Assembly (NCBI GenBank): GCA_030584185.1
Contig: CP129495.1
Location: forward strand, 1,013,608 to 1,077,607
Reading direction: 5' to 3'
Source of the DNA: Acidimicrobiia bacterium
GTDB taxonomy: Bacteria; Actinomycetota; Acidimicrobiia; Spongiisociales; UBA11373
DNA length: 64,000 nucleotides
Of this stretch, positions 8,781 to 16,803 are shown piece by piece (positions within the stretch are counted from its first letter, which is position 1; each line of letters opens with the position of its first letter). The position numbers and the translations under genes were made by a program. The notes beneath the pieces are model-generated. The model was given only the letters and a program-made list of their open reading frames with translations. It did not search any database and was not told where the DNA came from.

Positions 8781-10019
8781 ATGCACCGCCGCCAGCGCTT
8801 CACCGTGGGTCTGCTGATGGTCGCCGCCGTCGCCTGCAGTGCCGATCCACTGCCGCTGGGGGGCGGCGGTGAGACCGACGAGATCGCCCCGGCCGAGGCG
8901 GCGGCGACCGTGCTCGAAGGGCGCTGGGGGGACCGCCTCGGCTTCTACGCCACGATGGCGTCCCTTGATGCCGGCTACTCGGGAGACCAGGTGATCGAGC
9001 ACGCCGGGACGGTTGCCGCCGATGGATCGATCCCAGGCGTCACCCCGGCGTTCGAGCCCCAGGGGGCACTCAGCCCCACCGGGCCCAACGGGGAGCCGCC
9101 ACCTGGCGCCTTCGGCTCCCCTGGGGGCATCCTCGGTTCCGGTCGCAGGATTCCCCTGCTGGCGGACGGGTCCACGCCGCGAGACCAGTACGTGTCCGAC
9201 CTCGGCTCGTGGCTCTCGGACGGCTTCGACGCCTGGTCCAGCGCCGACTCGGAACCGGATGACGCTCCATCCGAGGATGAGCTCAGGCTCACCGAGAACA
9301 TCCTGGTGCTCACGATCATGCTGGGGAGGGTGGGCTACTCCGCCGAGCAGATCCTGGAGGCGCTGATCCTCGACGGCTTTCGCGTCACCGGGCCCTGTGT
9401 CTGGGTGGAGGGCAGCGCCGGGCCCGAGCTGCCGCGCTTCCTCCCTTCGCGAGCCTCGGACGAGGACACCGGGACGCTCGACCCGTTTGCCGAGGTGTGC
9501 CGCCAGGCGATCTTCGTGGACGACGGAACCACCACGAGCACCACGAGCACGACGACCACCACCTCCGGAGCACTGCCGGGAGGCGTCGACGGCCTCTATC
9601 TCGGCACCGTGCAGTTCAATTGGGCGAACCAGGACCTGTCGCTGATCGAGAGCAGGGTCGAGATCGTCGTGAGCGGGACCGCCATGCAGGTCTCCCTCGA
9701 GTACACGATGCGGTACCCACCGCGGTACGTGGAAGGCGAGGCGGTCTGCTGGCTGGTGATCCACGACACCTGGAGCGGCACGGGAACGATCACCGGCACG
9801 TCGTTCGAGGCGGTCATCCAGGCGGGGAGCCGCGAGATCCTGGAGCGCGAAGGGGCCGAGTGCGGCACCGGTCCGAACTGGAAGACCGACGTCGCCGACG
9901 ACGTCGCCGCCGAGATGGCAGCGGAGCCCGACTGGCCCTTCACGGGGACCCTCCAGGATGGGACGCTCACGGGAGGCACCTTCCAGGGCAACATGGAGGT
10001 GGTTGCCATCCGGGAGTGA
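8781..10019 (+). CDS. Putative lipoprotein with Thr-rich linker
   Basis: 412 residues. The signal peptide (MHRRQRFTVGLLMVAAVAC) ends in a lipobox-like AVAC, so the mature protein is probably membrane anchored. Residues 30-250 form a helical, acidic region. A low-complexity Ser/Thr linker (TTTSTTSTTTTTS) follows near residues 252-264. The C-terminal domain (270-412) is rich in beta-like segments (SLIESRVEIVVSGTAMQ, FTGTLQDGTLTGGTFQGN), with GTxxGxxF repeats as in small beta-barrel lipoprotein domains. I recognise no named family. First gene of the DNA inserted between hutU and hutH. Confidence 0.75.
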   Translation: MHRRQRFTVGLLMVAAVACSADPLPLGGGGETDEIAPAEAAATVLEGRWGDRLGFYATMASLDAGYSGDQVIEHAGTVAADGSIPGVTPAFEPQGALSPTGPNGEPPPGAFGSPGGILGSGRRIPLLADGSTPRDQYVSDLGSWLSDGFDAWSSADSEPDDAPSEDELRLTENILVLTIMLGRVGYSAEQILEALILDGFRVTGPCVWVEGSAGPELPRFLPSRASDEDTGTLDPFAEVCRQAIFVDDGTTTSTTSTTTTTSGALPGGVDGLYLGTVQFNWANQDLSLIESRVEIVVSGTAMQVSLEYTMRYPPRYVEGEAVCWLVIHDTWSGTGTITGTSFEAVIQAGSREILEREGAECGTGPNWKTDVADDVAAEMAAEPDWPFTGTLQDGTLTGGTFQGNMEVVAIRE

Positions 10020-10095
10020 CCCGGGCCTGCTGAAGGGGCGTACCCGTTACCGCCGTTCGCCGTCGCCCCCCTCCGTTCGCGACAGGTCGTGAGCC

Positions 10096-10310
10096 GTGAC
10101 CGAGGCGCGGGACGAGTGGCGTGGCGACCCCACCAGACGCGGGGCGAACGGCCTCGAGGCCGAGGCGTCCGGCGCAACCTGCTCGCCGACCACCGGGGTT
10201 CGTTCTCGAGCTGCACAGCATCAGTCCGGTGAGCGAGATCGAAGGCAAGGTGTCGAGTGGGGTTTCACCATCCGATCGCCAACGCGCCGCATGCGGCGGC
10301 GAGGCGAACC
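10096..10310 (+). pseudogene. Decayed duplicate of the downstream GNAT acetyltransferase gene
   Basis: The 5' end aligns codon for codon with the intact GNAT gene at 10660: VTEARDEWRGD here against VTETRYEWRGD there, then AEA in register. After about 80 nt the match continues in another frame (NLLADHRGSF against RLIDDDWRSI) and later in a third (VGFHHPIA against VGFANVVW). No single frame is coding, so this is a frameshifted remnant truncated before the acetyl-CoA site. Boundaries are approximate. No other gene is seen in 10020-10319. Confidence 0.6.
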
Positions 10311-10319
10311 GCCCGGCCT

Positions 10320-10541
10320 TCAGCCCTTCCTGGGCGAGCCGGTTGCGAGAGCGGCGATGGCCCGGGGCACATCCTCGTCGCGGACCCGCACCGCCACGCC
10401 GTTGGAGAACGCCAGCTCCGGTCCGGTGCCGCCGGCATCGTCTGCCACCACCAGAACCTCGATGCCCCGTCCGCGCAGGACCGCCCCGATGACCTCGGCA
10501 TCGGGTCGCGAGTAGGCGACGTGGACTGTCGTCCAACCCAT
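10320..10541 (-). CDS. DUF2007-family small protein
   Basis: 73 residues. The sequence fits the DUF2007 pattern: a strand starting WTTVHVAYSRPDAEVIGAVL, then GIEVLVVADDAGG, PELAFSNGVAVRV and a final EEDVPRAIAAL-like helix (RDEDVPRAIAALA). The family is described as putative signal-transducing or PII-like in shape, with no defined role. ATG 10539-10541 follows a strong GAGGAGG. It sits between the decayed and intact GNAT genes, on the opposite strand. Confidence 0.72.
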   Translation of the reverse strand: MGWTTVHVAYSRPDAEVIGAVLRGRGIEVLVVADDAGGTGPELAFSNGVAVRVRDEDVPRAIAALATGSPRKG

Positions 10542-10647
10542 GAAGTCCTCCTCGACCCAGTATGGCGTGGTCGCCCCGTGATCGGTCACGCCACCGCCGA
10601 CTGCTCCCCGAAGGCACACCATGCGCCGTCGCCATCGGATGGTCACT

Positions 10648-10653
10648 TATCGT
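10648..10653 (+). promoter_or_regulatory. -10 box of the GNAT gene
   Basis: TATCGT, 6 nt before GTG 10660. Confidence 0.5.
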
Positions 10654-10659
10654 GGGAGG

Positions 10660-11070
10660 GTGACCGAGACCCGATACGAGTGGCGCGGCGACTTCGCCAA
10701 TCACGAGGTGAACGCCATCCACGCCGAAGCATTCGAGCATCGCCTGATCGACGACGACTGGAGGTCGATCACCGAGAGGCACAGCCTCGGCTGGGTGACC
10801 GCCCGCGAGGGTGATGCGCTGGTCGGGTTCGCCAACGTCGTCTGGGACGGGACCGTGCACGCCTGGCTGCAGGACGTGATGGTCGCCTCCGCCGCCCGCC
10901 GCCGGGGAATCGGCCTCGCCATGATCGGCCTGGCGACCGAACGAGCGAAGGCGGGAGGATGCGAGTGGCTGCACGTCGACTTCGACAACGACCTCCGCCC
11001 CTTCTACTTCGACGCCGCCGGGTTCGTACCGACCAATGGCGGGCTCATCGACCTGACCAGAGTCGACTGA
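10660..11070 (+). CDS. GNAT-family N-acetyltransferase
   Basis: 136 residues, a compact GNAT fold. The acetyl-CoA pyrophosphate loop is VASAARRRGIGLAMI (RRxxGI/G motif), preceded by the strand VHAWLQDVMV and followed by CEWLHVDFDNDLRPFYFDAAGF, which is the usual motif B/C end. Substrate unknown. GTG 10660 is chosen because TATCGT lies 6 nt upstream; in-frame ATGs at 10621 and 10639 are less well placed. The stop codon abuts the IS3 remnant. A decayed copy lies 560 bp upstream. Confidence 0.82.
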   Translation: MTETRYEWRGDFANHEVNAIHAEAFEHRLIDDDWRSITERHSLGWVTAREGDALVGFANVVWDGTVHAWLQDVMVASAARRRGIGLAMIGLATERAKAGGCEWLHVDFDNDLRPFYFDAAGFVPTNGGLIDLTRVD

Positions 11071-12197
11071 ACGCGCCGGCCTCACGGCCGACGGCCCGAG
11101 GTGGCAGGCACAGTCGCTTACGAGATGGCCTCGTCGGTCTGACGTCGGCGGAGACGGCCGAGTTGGTCACAGCGCGGCGTCGGCTCCGTGAGCTTGAGAC
11201 GGAGGTGGCGATCCACCGGCGCGCTACGGAGCTGTTGAAGGGCGAGGCCTCCCCAAAAAGGCGATTCGCGGCGATCCGGGTGATGGCCGCAGAAGGACTC
11301 CCCGTGGAGAAGGCCTGTCGACTGTTGGGCGTGTCAGTGTCGGGGTACTACTCGTGGAGGGACCGGCCACCGTCGGTTCGGGCGATCCGCCACGCGTGGC
11401 TGACGGAGTTGATCGCCAAGGCCCACACCGATTCGCGGGGCACCTACGGGGCGGCTCGTGTCCACGCCGAGCTGACCCTCGGTCAGGGGATCACGGTCGG
11501 TCATCAGGCAGTGGAGATGCTGATGCGCCGTGCCGGCCTGCAGGGCCTCACCGGGCGGCCCAGACACCGCAAGGTTCCGAACCTGGCAACGTCGTCTGAT
11601 CTGGTCGACCGGTCCTTTGGCCGCGACGAACCAGATCGCCTTTGGGTGACCTACATTACCGAGCACCGCACGCGCGAAGGCAAGGTCTACTGCGCCGTCG
11701 TGTTGGACACCTTCAGCCGCCGCGTTGTCGGATGGTCGATCGACTCATCGGCCACTGCCACGCTGGTGACCAGTGCCCTCGGGATGGCGATCGACCAACG
11801 AGCCCCAGTCGCCGGCGCGACCGTGATACATAGCGACCAGGGCACGCAATTCGCATCGTGGGCGTTCACCCAGCGCGCGATCGATTCGGGACTGTTGCCG
11901 TCGATGGGATCGATAGGCGATTGCTACGGCAACGCGATGATTGAGTCGTTCTGGAGCCGAATGCAGGTCGAACTGCTCAACACGCGGCGGTGGAGAACGC
12001 GGCTGGAGCTGGCCCGCGCGATCTTCGATTACCTCGAAATCTGGCACAACCGCCAGCGCCGACACTCATCGCTTGGCATGATGACACCGATCGAGTTCGA
12101 ATTTCGACATCAACCCACACCGGCAGCATGAATCCAACAACCGGCCTCCGCCAAACCCAGGGTACCCCAAAGCCTTCGGGAAACCCGGACGGGTTCA
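11071..12197 (+). mobile_element. IS3-family insertion element, 5'-truncated
   Basis: It contains the tail of orfA fused in frame to orfB (to 12131). The right end appears to be the inverted repeat finishing ...CCGGACGGGTTCA at 12197, of the TGAACC...-type found in many IS3 elements. The left part, including most of orfA, is missing. A weak TGAACGCGCCGG match at 11068 could be what remains of the left repeat. Confidence 0.65.
11116..12131 (+). pseudogene. IS3-family transposase (OrfA tail + OrfB), first catalytic Asp replaced
   Basis: The frame starts with the last part of OrfA (RLRELETEVAIHRRATELLK) and runs into a full OrfB: the HTH_21 region (VEKACRLLGVSVSGYYSW) and the rve integrase core. 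The second catalytic residue is in HSDQGTQF and the Glu in GNAMIESFWSRM. The first Asp, normally in WVTDIT, is Tyr (LWVTYIT at about 11640-11660), a change explained by one GAC-to-TAC substitution. With no upstream OrfA and a broken DDE triad, the enzyme is almost certainly inactive. Confidence 0.75.
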
Positions 12198-12254
12198 CTA
12201 CTCCGCAATGGAGACAGTGTGGGGGCGCTGGATGGACCGTGCCGCCCCCGCGTC

Positions 12255-12788
12255 TCATGGTTGAGGACAGATCCCGTTGATTCGATCCCACTCAGCCGGG
12301 TCAGGGGGATCGACAGCCAAGTATGGGTGCCATACACCGGGTTGCTCCAAGAATGCCTCTAGCGACGGAGCGGGAGGTGGGAAGTACCCTTCCATCACCA
12401 GGCAGCGAGCGGTCTCAACGAGCTGCCAGTAGAAGGCGGTGAGCGCATCCTCGTCCATGGGGGCGACGACGCCGAACCTGCGGTCCATTTCCGTAAGGCA
12501 CCCAGCTTCTGCGGCTTCGAATGCGGTGACCTGCGATTCCGGCGTGTTGTACATGAACATGCCGCCGGACTCACCTACCGGGGGGAACCCCTTGTCCGTT
12601 AGACAGTCAGCCATGAACTCGTTCCGCGACTGCACCTGGATCGCGGGCGGCTCCGTGGCTCCGGTGGGGTCATCCGGCGCGGCACTGCAGGCGGTCAGTA
12701 TCACGACCACCGCGACCGCGAAGACTGAGGCCATGGGTCGGAAGGTTGACACCAACTGCCCCATCGGGTTCTGGTCAGGTCCGCTCAT
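12255..12788 (-). CDS. Lipoprotein LP1 of the secreted-peptide/ABC-exporter locus
   Basis: 177 residues. Signal sequence MASVFAVAVVVILTAC with lipobox LTAC. The mature part has repeated Cys-centred motifs (DCLTDKGFPP, RCLVMEGYFPP), a further GCLTEMDRRFG, and ends PYLAVDPPDPAEWDRINGIC. The C-terminal pattern W-x-PY...WD-x-I...CPQ is shared with the truncated gene at 16263-16456, so the two are homologues. It lies just downstream of the small secreted-protein gene SP1, as LP2 does with SP2. Start uncertain: GTG 12830 and ATG 12764 are also in frame. Family not recognised. Confidence 0.75.
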   Translation of the reverse strand: MSGPDQNPMGQLVSTFRPMASVFAVAVVVILTACSAAPDDPTGATEPPAIQVQSRNEFMADCLTDKGFPPVGESGGMFMYNTPESQVTAFEAAEAGCLTEMDRRFGVVAPMDEDALTAFYWQLVETARCLVMEGYFPPPAPSLEAFLEQPGVWHPYLAVDPPDPAEWDRINGICPQP

Positions 12789-12860
12789 GCGGCCCGCCTG
12801 CCCACCGCGCCCAGGCTCGTCGAGACTCACGGAAGGTGGAGGCCGGGTTGTCTCGTGTCG

Positions 12861-13199
12861 TTAGAAGCATGACGCATACGAACCCGAGTAACTCCAATTG
12901 GCCTCGTACAACGAGACCAACGCCTTCAGCGTGTATGAATGAGTCCCGGTGAACCCGTTCCAGTAGACCTGCGTAATCCGATAACCCGAGTTGCTGTCGG
13001 TGACGTAGTAGCTGTCGACATAGTGGCGATGGTTCATGTCGGAGTAGATCCGCGTCTTCACTTCGTTCGCAAAGGGATCGTCGCAAGTCACTGTGCCGGA
13101 CTCATAAGTCTTCCAGTAGGCAACCGCCCAAGCGGCCGACGCTACACCTAAGAGCAGGGTCGACACGATGATCATTACCACGAACTGCCGACGGGCCAT
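12861..13199 (-). CDS. Small secreted protein SP1, bacteriocin-like candidate
   Basis: 112 residues. A clear signal peptide (MARRQFVVMIIVSTLLLGVA, cleavage after ASAAWA) leaves a mature protein of about 87 residues that is rich in Tyr/Trp/Ser, with two cysteines (VTCDD near the start, ASCF at the end) that could pair. ATG 13197-13199 follows GGAGG at good spacing. It lies between an ABC exporter operon and lipoprotein LP1 on the same strand. The size, aromatic composition and ABC/lipoprotein context recall lactococcin-972-type loci, but I see no sequence motif that proves homology. Base composition is visibly more AT-rich than its neighbours. Confidence 0.7.
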   Translation of the reverse strand: MARRQFVVMIIVSTLLLGVASAAWAVAYWKTYESGTVTCDDPFANEVKTRIYSDMNHRHYVDSYYVTDSNSGYRITQVYWNGFTGTHSYTLKALVSLYEANWSYSGSYASCF

Positions 13200-13436
13200 T
13201 GGAGCCTCCGTCGTCTTGGGTACTGAATTGCTTCAAACAATAGCTTCGCCAATCTCGATTGTGGGTGTCGTAGAGCGATCGCGGGCCTGGAGGCAGGGAC
13301 CGCTCACGAGGTCGCCCTCGTTAGACTTGAAGAGCCACCATCCAGAAGGGGCTGCATCCACATAAAGGCCGGTCGGGTGATGTGGTCGGCGCTGGTCGGT
13401 TGGGTGTTCGAGGTCCGTCGTGAAATCGTCCCCATG
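13200..13436. other. Gene-free interval upstream of SP1
   Basis: 237 nt, AT-richer than the surroundings. It must hold the SP1 promoter, but I could not fix a convincing -35/-10 pair. GAAGC occurs twice around an ATTGTTT segment (13225-13250). No ORF is supported. Confidence 0.3.
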
Positions 13437-14525
13437 TCACGGCACCCGGAGCACCTTCACCGGGTCACGGTGGGCCGCGACCACGGCGGGGGGTAGGGCG
13501 GCGGCGATGGTGGCGATCACCGCGAGTACGGCGACGGCGACCGCGAAGGCGGGATCAGGGAGCTGATGGGTGAGCCGCCAAACCACCGAGGTCCCGACGG
13601 CGATTCCCAGGGCGGCACCGAGGACGCCGGTGATGGCGGTTTGCATGGTGACCAGGGCGATAATCGCTCCCCGGCTGGCGCCGAGGGCGCGGCGGCGGCC
13701 GAAGTCGCGGCGGCGGGTCGTGACTGCCCCATACATGTTGAGTACCACCAATACCAACCCGGCACCGAGGATCATCAGGACGAGTCTCCGCCCGTACGTA
13801 CCGAGTTCGCCGGCGACGGCGGCGCGTATCTGAGCAAGGGACTCGGATGTCTGCACCCTGAGGGAGGACGGGTCCGAAGGTCCGACCACCGCCACCACTG
13901 CGTCGGCGAGTGCGGCGACCTGGTCGGGTCGCTGGGCGAGCACGTGGATGGTCCGCACCACCGGGCTGACTACAGCGGGGCCTGGGGCGGCGAGAATCGA
14001 CCGGTCGAGATGTTCGAGCGGATCTCCCGCATCGAACCAGCCCACCACCGCGTAAGAGGAGCCATCGGAGGACTCCACTCCGCCGGCTGGCACCCGGAGA
14101 CCGAGGAGTGTCTGCGCCTCCGGCCCGACGAGCGCGGTTCCCGGGGCGACGTCCCACTCGGAGTATGCGACCTGGGGCGGGATCGTCCCGTATATGGGCC
14201 TCAGCGCCACCGGCTCACCCCCTGGGATTCCGGCGGCCCTAACGTCGGATGCCGGTCCCAGCCCCACCACCCACTCGAGCCCCGAGAGGCTTTCGATGCG
14301 GCGTACCGAGTCGGGGTCCATCCCTGCCCGGCCTTCGGTGTCGGTCAAGGTGATCGATCGGGTGCCCGCATCGTCGATACGGGAGAGGATCGCGTTTTCG
14401 GCCTGGATGGTCTGCCCGGTGGTCGAAAGGATCACCCCGCACACCGCGGCCACGATCAGCGTCGTGACCGTCGAGGCGACTGGCTGAGCCCGGGCCACCC
14501 GTACCGCCTCAGCGAACAGTCTCAT
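13437..14525 (-). CDS. FtsX/MacB-type ABC transporter permease
   Basis: 362 residues. One N-terminal membrane segment (about 15-35), a large extracytoplasmic MacB_PCD-like domain (40-230), then three TM segments from about 245 to 350, with the FtsX-like RRRDFGRRRALGASRGAII loop between the first two. Permeases of this type do not import: they act mechanically or export peptides and macrolides with an adaptor. The ATG overlaps the stop of the ATPase gene (ATGA). Third gene of an adaptor-ATPase-permease operon. Confidence 0.88.
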   Translation of the reverse strand: MRLFAEAVRVARAQPVASTVTTLIVAAVCGVILSTTGQTIQAENAILSRIDDAGTRSITLTDTEGRAGMDPDSVRRIESLSGLEWVVGLGPASDVRAAGIPGGEPVALRPIYGTIPPQVAYSEWDVAPGTALVGPEAQTLLGLRVPAGGVESSDGSSYAVVGWFDAGDPLEHLDRSILAAPGPAVVSPVVRTIHVLAQRPDQVAALADAVVAVVGPSDPSSLRVQTSESLAQIRAAVAGELGTYGRRLVLMILGAGLVLVVLNMYGAVTTRRRDFGRRRALGASRGAIIALVTMQTAITGVLGAALGIAVGTSVVWRLTHQLPDPAFAVAVAVLAVIATIAAALPPAVVAAHRDPVKVLRVP

Positions 14526-15157
14526 AGCGCAAGCACCTCGTCGCAGGCGGCGACCACCTTGGGGTCGTGTGAAGCGATCACCACCGTCGCTCCGTCAGCA
14601 TGGGCGAGCCCGACCAGGGAGTTGATCACGACGCGGGCGGTATCCGTGTCGAGGTTGCCGGTGGGTTCGTCAGCGAGAACCACCCGCGGCTTGTTGAGCA
14701 GGGCCCGGCACAGGGCAACCCGCTGCGCCTGCCCACCGGAAACCTCGCCCGGTTTGTGGGCGGCTCGAAGACCCACATCGAAATGGACCATCAACTCACC
14801 GGCTCGCGCCACCGCGACCCGACGGCGCATCCCGGTGTAGAGGGAGCCTTCGATGATGTTGTCGAGCACGCTGCGGGTCGAATCCAACGCGGCGTCCTGA
14901 AAGACGAACCCTATCCGATCGGCCCGAACCCTCGACCGTACCCGATCCGAGCTAGCCCCCAAGTCCTCGCCGTCGAAGGCAATCCGACCCGACAACGGCG
15001 ACAGCAGTAGCCCCAGCAGGTAGAGCAGCGTCGACTTTCCGCTCCCCGACCGCCCGGTGATCCCCGTGACACGGCCAGCGGGGAACGCCCAGTCGAGTCC
15101 GTCGATGATCGGCTCTCCCCGCTTGTACCCGAACGACAGACCGGATATCTCGATCAT
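14522..15157 (-). CDS. MacB/LolD-type ABC transporter ATP-binding protein
   Basis: 211 residues, a single nucleotide-binding domain. Walker A GRSGSGKST, Q-loop FVFQDAALD, signature VSGGQAQR, Walker B VVLADEPTGNLD (the TGNLD D-loop typical of the LolD/MacB class) and switch ASHDPKV. It pairs with the downstream FtsX-like permease. Starts at GTG 15172 (overlapping the upstream stop) or ATG 15157 are possible; I prefer the ATG, where the conserved IEISGL begins. Confidence 0.88.
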   Translation of the reverse strand: MIEISGLSFGYKRGEPIIDGLDWAFPAGRVTGITGRSGSGKSTLLYLLGLLLSPLSGRIAFDGEDLGASSDRVRSRVRADRIGFVFQDAALDSTRSVLDNIIEGSLYTGMRRRVAVARAGELMVHFDVGLRAAHKPGEVSGGQAQRVALCRALLNKPRVVLADEPTGNLDTDTARVVINSLVGLAHADGATVVIASHDPKVVAACDEVLAL

Positions 15158-15164
15158 CGGTGGC

Positions 15165-16229
15165 CTACCCACCCGGCGGCGAGGTCACCCGGATCAGGAT
15201 CACGGTGCCGACCTCGATGCCCTCGACCACCGCGATCCCCTGGGCTGACTCGACGATATCGATGTCTATGCGCTCGCCCGCAGGTGTGGTGACGAACGGT
15301 TGATTGCCGGCATCGAGCTGGATCGCCGCCACCGGCACCACCGGGCCCACCGTCTCGGGAATCACCACGATCTCCACCAGGAAGTCGGTAGGCCGCTCCA
15401 ACTCCACCCACCGCCGACACCCGGCCCCACAGATCGGACCACCATCAATGGTGGTGAGGATCAGATCGAGACGGCCGATCGCGGGGTTCTCCACGGCGCG
15501 TTCCACCCGGCCCTCCCAGACGCCATCGGGATAGGTGACGAACACTGTCGACGACAGAGGCACCAGGGTCCGCTGCTCGACCGATAACGGCACCCGGAAC
15601 ACCGGATCCGACGGCACCTCCAACACCAACCGCTCACCGCCCGAGACCGATGCCCCCACCACCAGTTCCGAACCCAGCGCCACCCGCACCGGTAGCTGCG
15701 GCACGAAGATCACATCACCCCGGCGTACCACCCCGTCGACCGGCACCCCCAGCGACCCCTGCCACGCCCGCACCGCGGCACGGGTAGTCACCCCGAACAC
15801 TCCGTTGATGTCACCCGTGTAGAAGCCCAATTCGGTCAGCAGTTCTTGCACCTGGGCGACATCGGCTCCGGCGACGTTCAAGGCCAAATCACGGAACGCC
15901 GGCACCGGTCCCACTGCAACCACCACCGGCCGCAGGTTCACCGAGTAGAGCGTCTCTCCGACCGCAAGCTCGTCGCCCGACGACACGGCCACCGAAGTGA
16001 CCACCCCGGCAGCCGAGTTCCACGCCAGGGGACGCAACTCCCACTCAGCCACCGCGGCGAACTGCAGGGACCGACCCACCCGGCCCTCGGCCACCGTATA
16101 GGTCACCGGCTCAGAAACACCCTCCAACGGATCTTCCGGCGGCACCAACACCACCCGCCCCGCCCAGAACCCGGCAGCACTGACCACAGCGAGACCAAGG
16201 ATGACGATCACCGTCCGGCCGGTCCTCAT
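15165..16229 (-). CDS. Periplasmic-adaptor-like protein with peptidoglycan-binding domain
   Basis: 354 residues. N-terminal membrane anchor (TVIVILGLAVVSAAGFWAG), then a lipoyl/HlyD-like strand region (RSLQFAAVAEWELRPLAW, VTSVAVSSGDELAVGETLY), a PG_binding_1 domain at about 120-165 (VQELLTELGFYTGDINGVFG), and C-terminal beta domains as in membrane-fusion proteins. In actinobacteria this combination commonly precedes a MacB-like ATPase and permease. It would link the exporter to the cell wall. ATG 16227-16229 has GAGGAG 10 nt upstream. Confidence 0.82.
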   Translation of the reverse strand: MRTGRTVIVILGLAVVSAAGFWAGRVVLVPPEDPLEGVSEPVTYTVAEGRVGRSLQFAAVAEWELRPLAWNSAAGVVTSVAVSSGDELAVGETLYSVNLRPVVVAVGPVPAFRDLALNVAGADVAQVQELLTELGFYTGDINGVFGVTTRAAVRAWQGSLGVPVDGVVRRGDVIFVPQLPVRVALGSELVVGASVSGGERLVLEVPSDPVFRVPLSVEQRTLVPLSSTVFVTYPDGVWEGRVERAVENPAIGRLDLILTTIDGGPICGAGCRRWVELERPTDFLVEIVVIPETVGPVVPVAAIQLDAGNQPFVTTPAGERIDIDIVESAQGIAVVEGIEVGTVILIRVTSPPGG

Positions 16230-16262
16230 CGTGACTGACTCCTCGGCGCAACTGCGGGCAGG

Positions 16263-16456
16263 CTACCCGGCTGGCTGCGTCATCGGGATGATCGGATCAC
16301 CCGGGTCCCAGGTTGACCAACCGCCCGGTGGTGTCTGGGGGCACGCCATCTGGATGGAGTCCCAACCCCCGCCTCCCGCTATTCCCGCATACGGATTCCA
16401 TGGACCGGTCTGATAGCTCTCAATACAGAGATCCACCGAGGGCGGGTCGGATGGCC
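16263..16456 (-). pseudogene. 3' remnant of lipoprotein LP3, beheaded by an IS
   Basis: The last 64 codons of a gene upstream of the adaptor gene, cut at 16456/16457 by the left end of an IS3-family element. Its tail, PSVDLCIES...GPWNPYAG...GGWDSIQMACPQT, matches the tail of LP1 position by position (PSLEAFLEQ, VWHPYLAV, EWDRINGICPQP). So the exporter operon originally began with its own LP-family lipoprotein gene. Confidence 0.65.
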
Positions 16457-16529
16457 TGACCCCCTGAGATTGGTCCACTCGTGGCGAGAGACCGAGACCC
16501 ACAAGTGTGGGTGAAGGAGGATCATCACG

Positions 16530-16802
16530 ATGGCGAGACGACGACATACGCCGGATCAGATCGTCCGGAAGTTGCGGGAGGCGGATCGGCTTGTCGGGGA
16601 GGACGCCGATGTGGCTGCCGTCGCCAGGCACCTCGAGGTGTCGGAGGCGACGTATCACCGGTGGCGCAACCAGTACGGCGGCCTGAAGGCCGACGACTCC
16701 AAGCGCCTCAAGCACCTCGTGGTGAGAACCGGCGGTTGAAAAAGATCGTGGCCGACAAGGAGCTCGAGATCGACGCGCTGCGGGAGATCGCCCGGGGAAA
16801 CT
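16530..16802 (+). pseudogene. IS3 OrfA, frameshifted
   Basis: ATG 16530 follows AGGAGGAT. The product opens as a typical HTH_Tnp_1 OrfA (RRRHTPDQIVRKLREA, SEATYHRWRNQYGG). At about 16715-16725 the frame is lost: the expected leucine-zipper end (ENRRLKKIVADKELEIDAL) continues in another frame to TGA 16804-16806. A small indel near KRLKHLV explains this. Confidence 0.65.
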
Positions 16803-16803
16803 G

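Noticed and set aside
9530-9575. Thr-codon run as a simple-sequence or CRISPR-like repeat
   Set aside because: It is an in-frame Ser/Thr linker of a lipoprotein, with no spacer structure.
10096-10515. ORF starting VTEARDEW as a real gene
   Set aside because: Homology to the downstream GNAT gene shifts frame after about 80 nt; the remainder is noise overlapping the DUF2007 gene.
13200-13436. Lactococcin-972 core motif in SP1 or its upstream region
   Set aside because: Size, signal peptide and context fit, but no diagnostic residues were found, so only a bacteriocin-like label is used.
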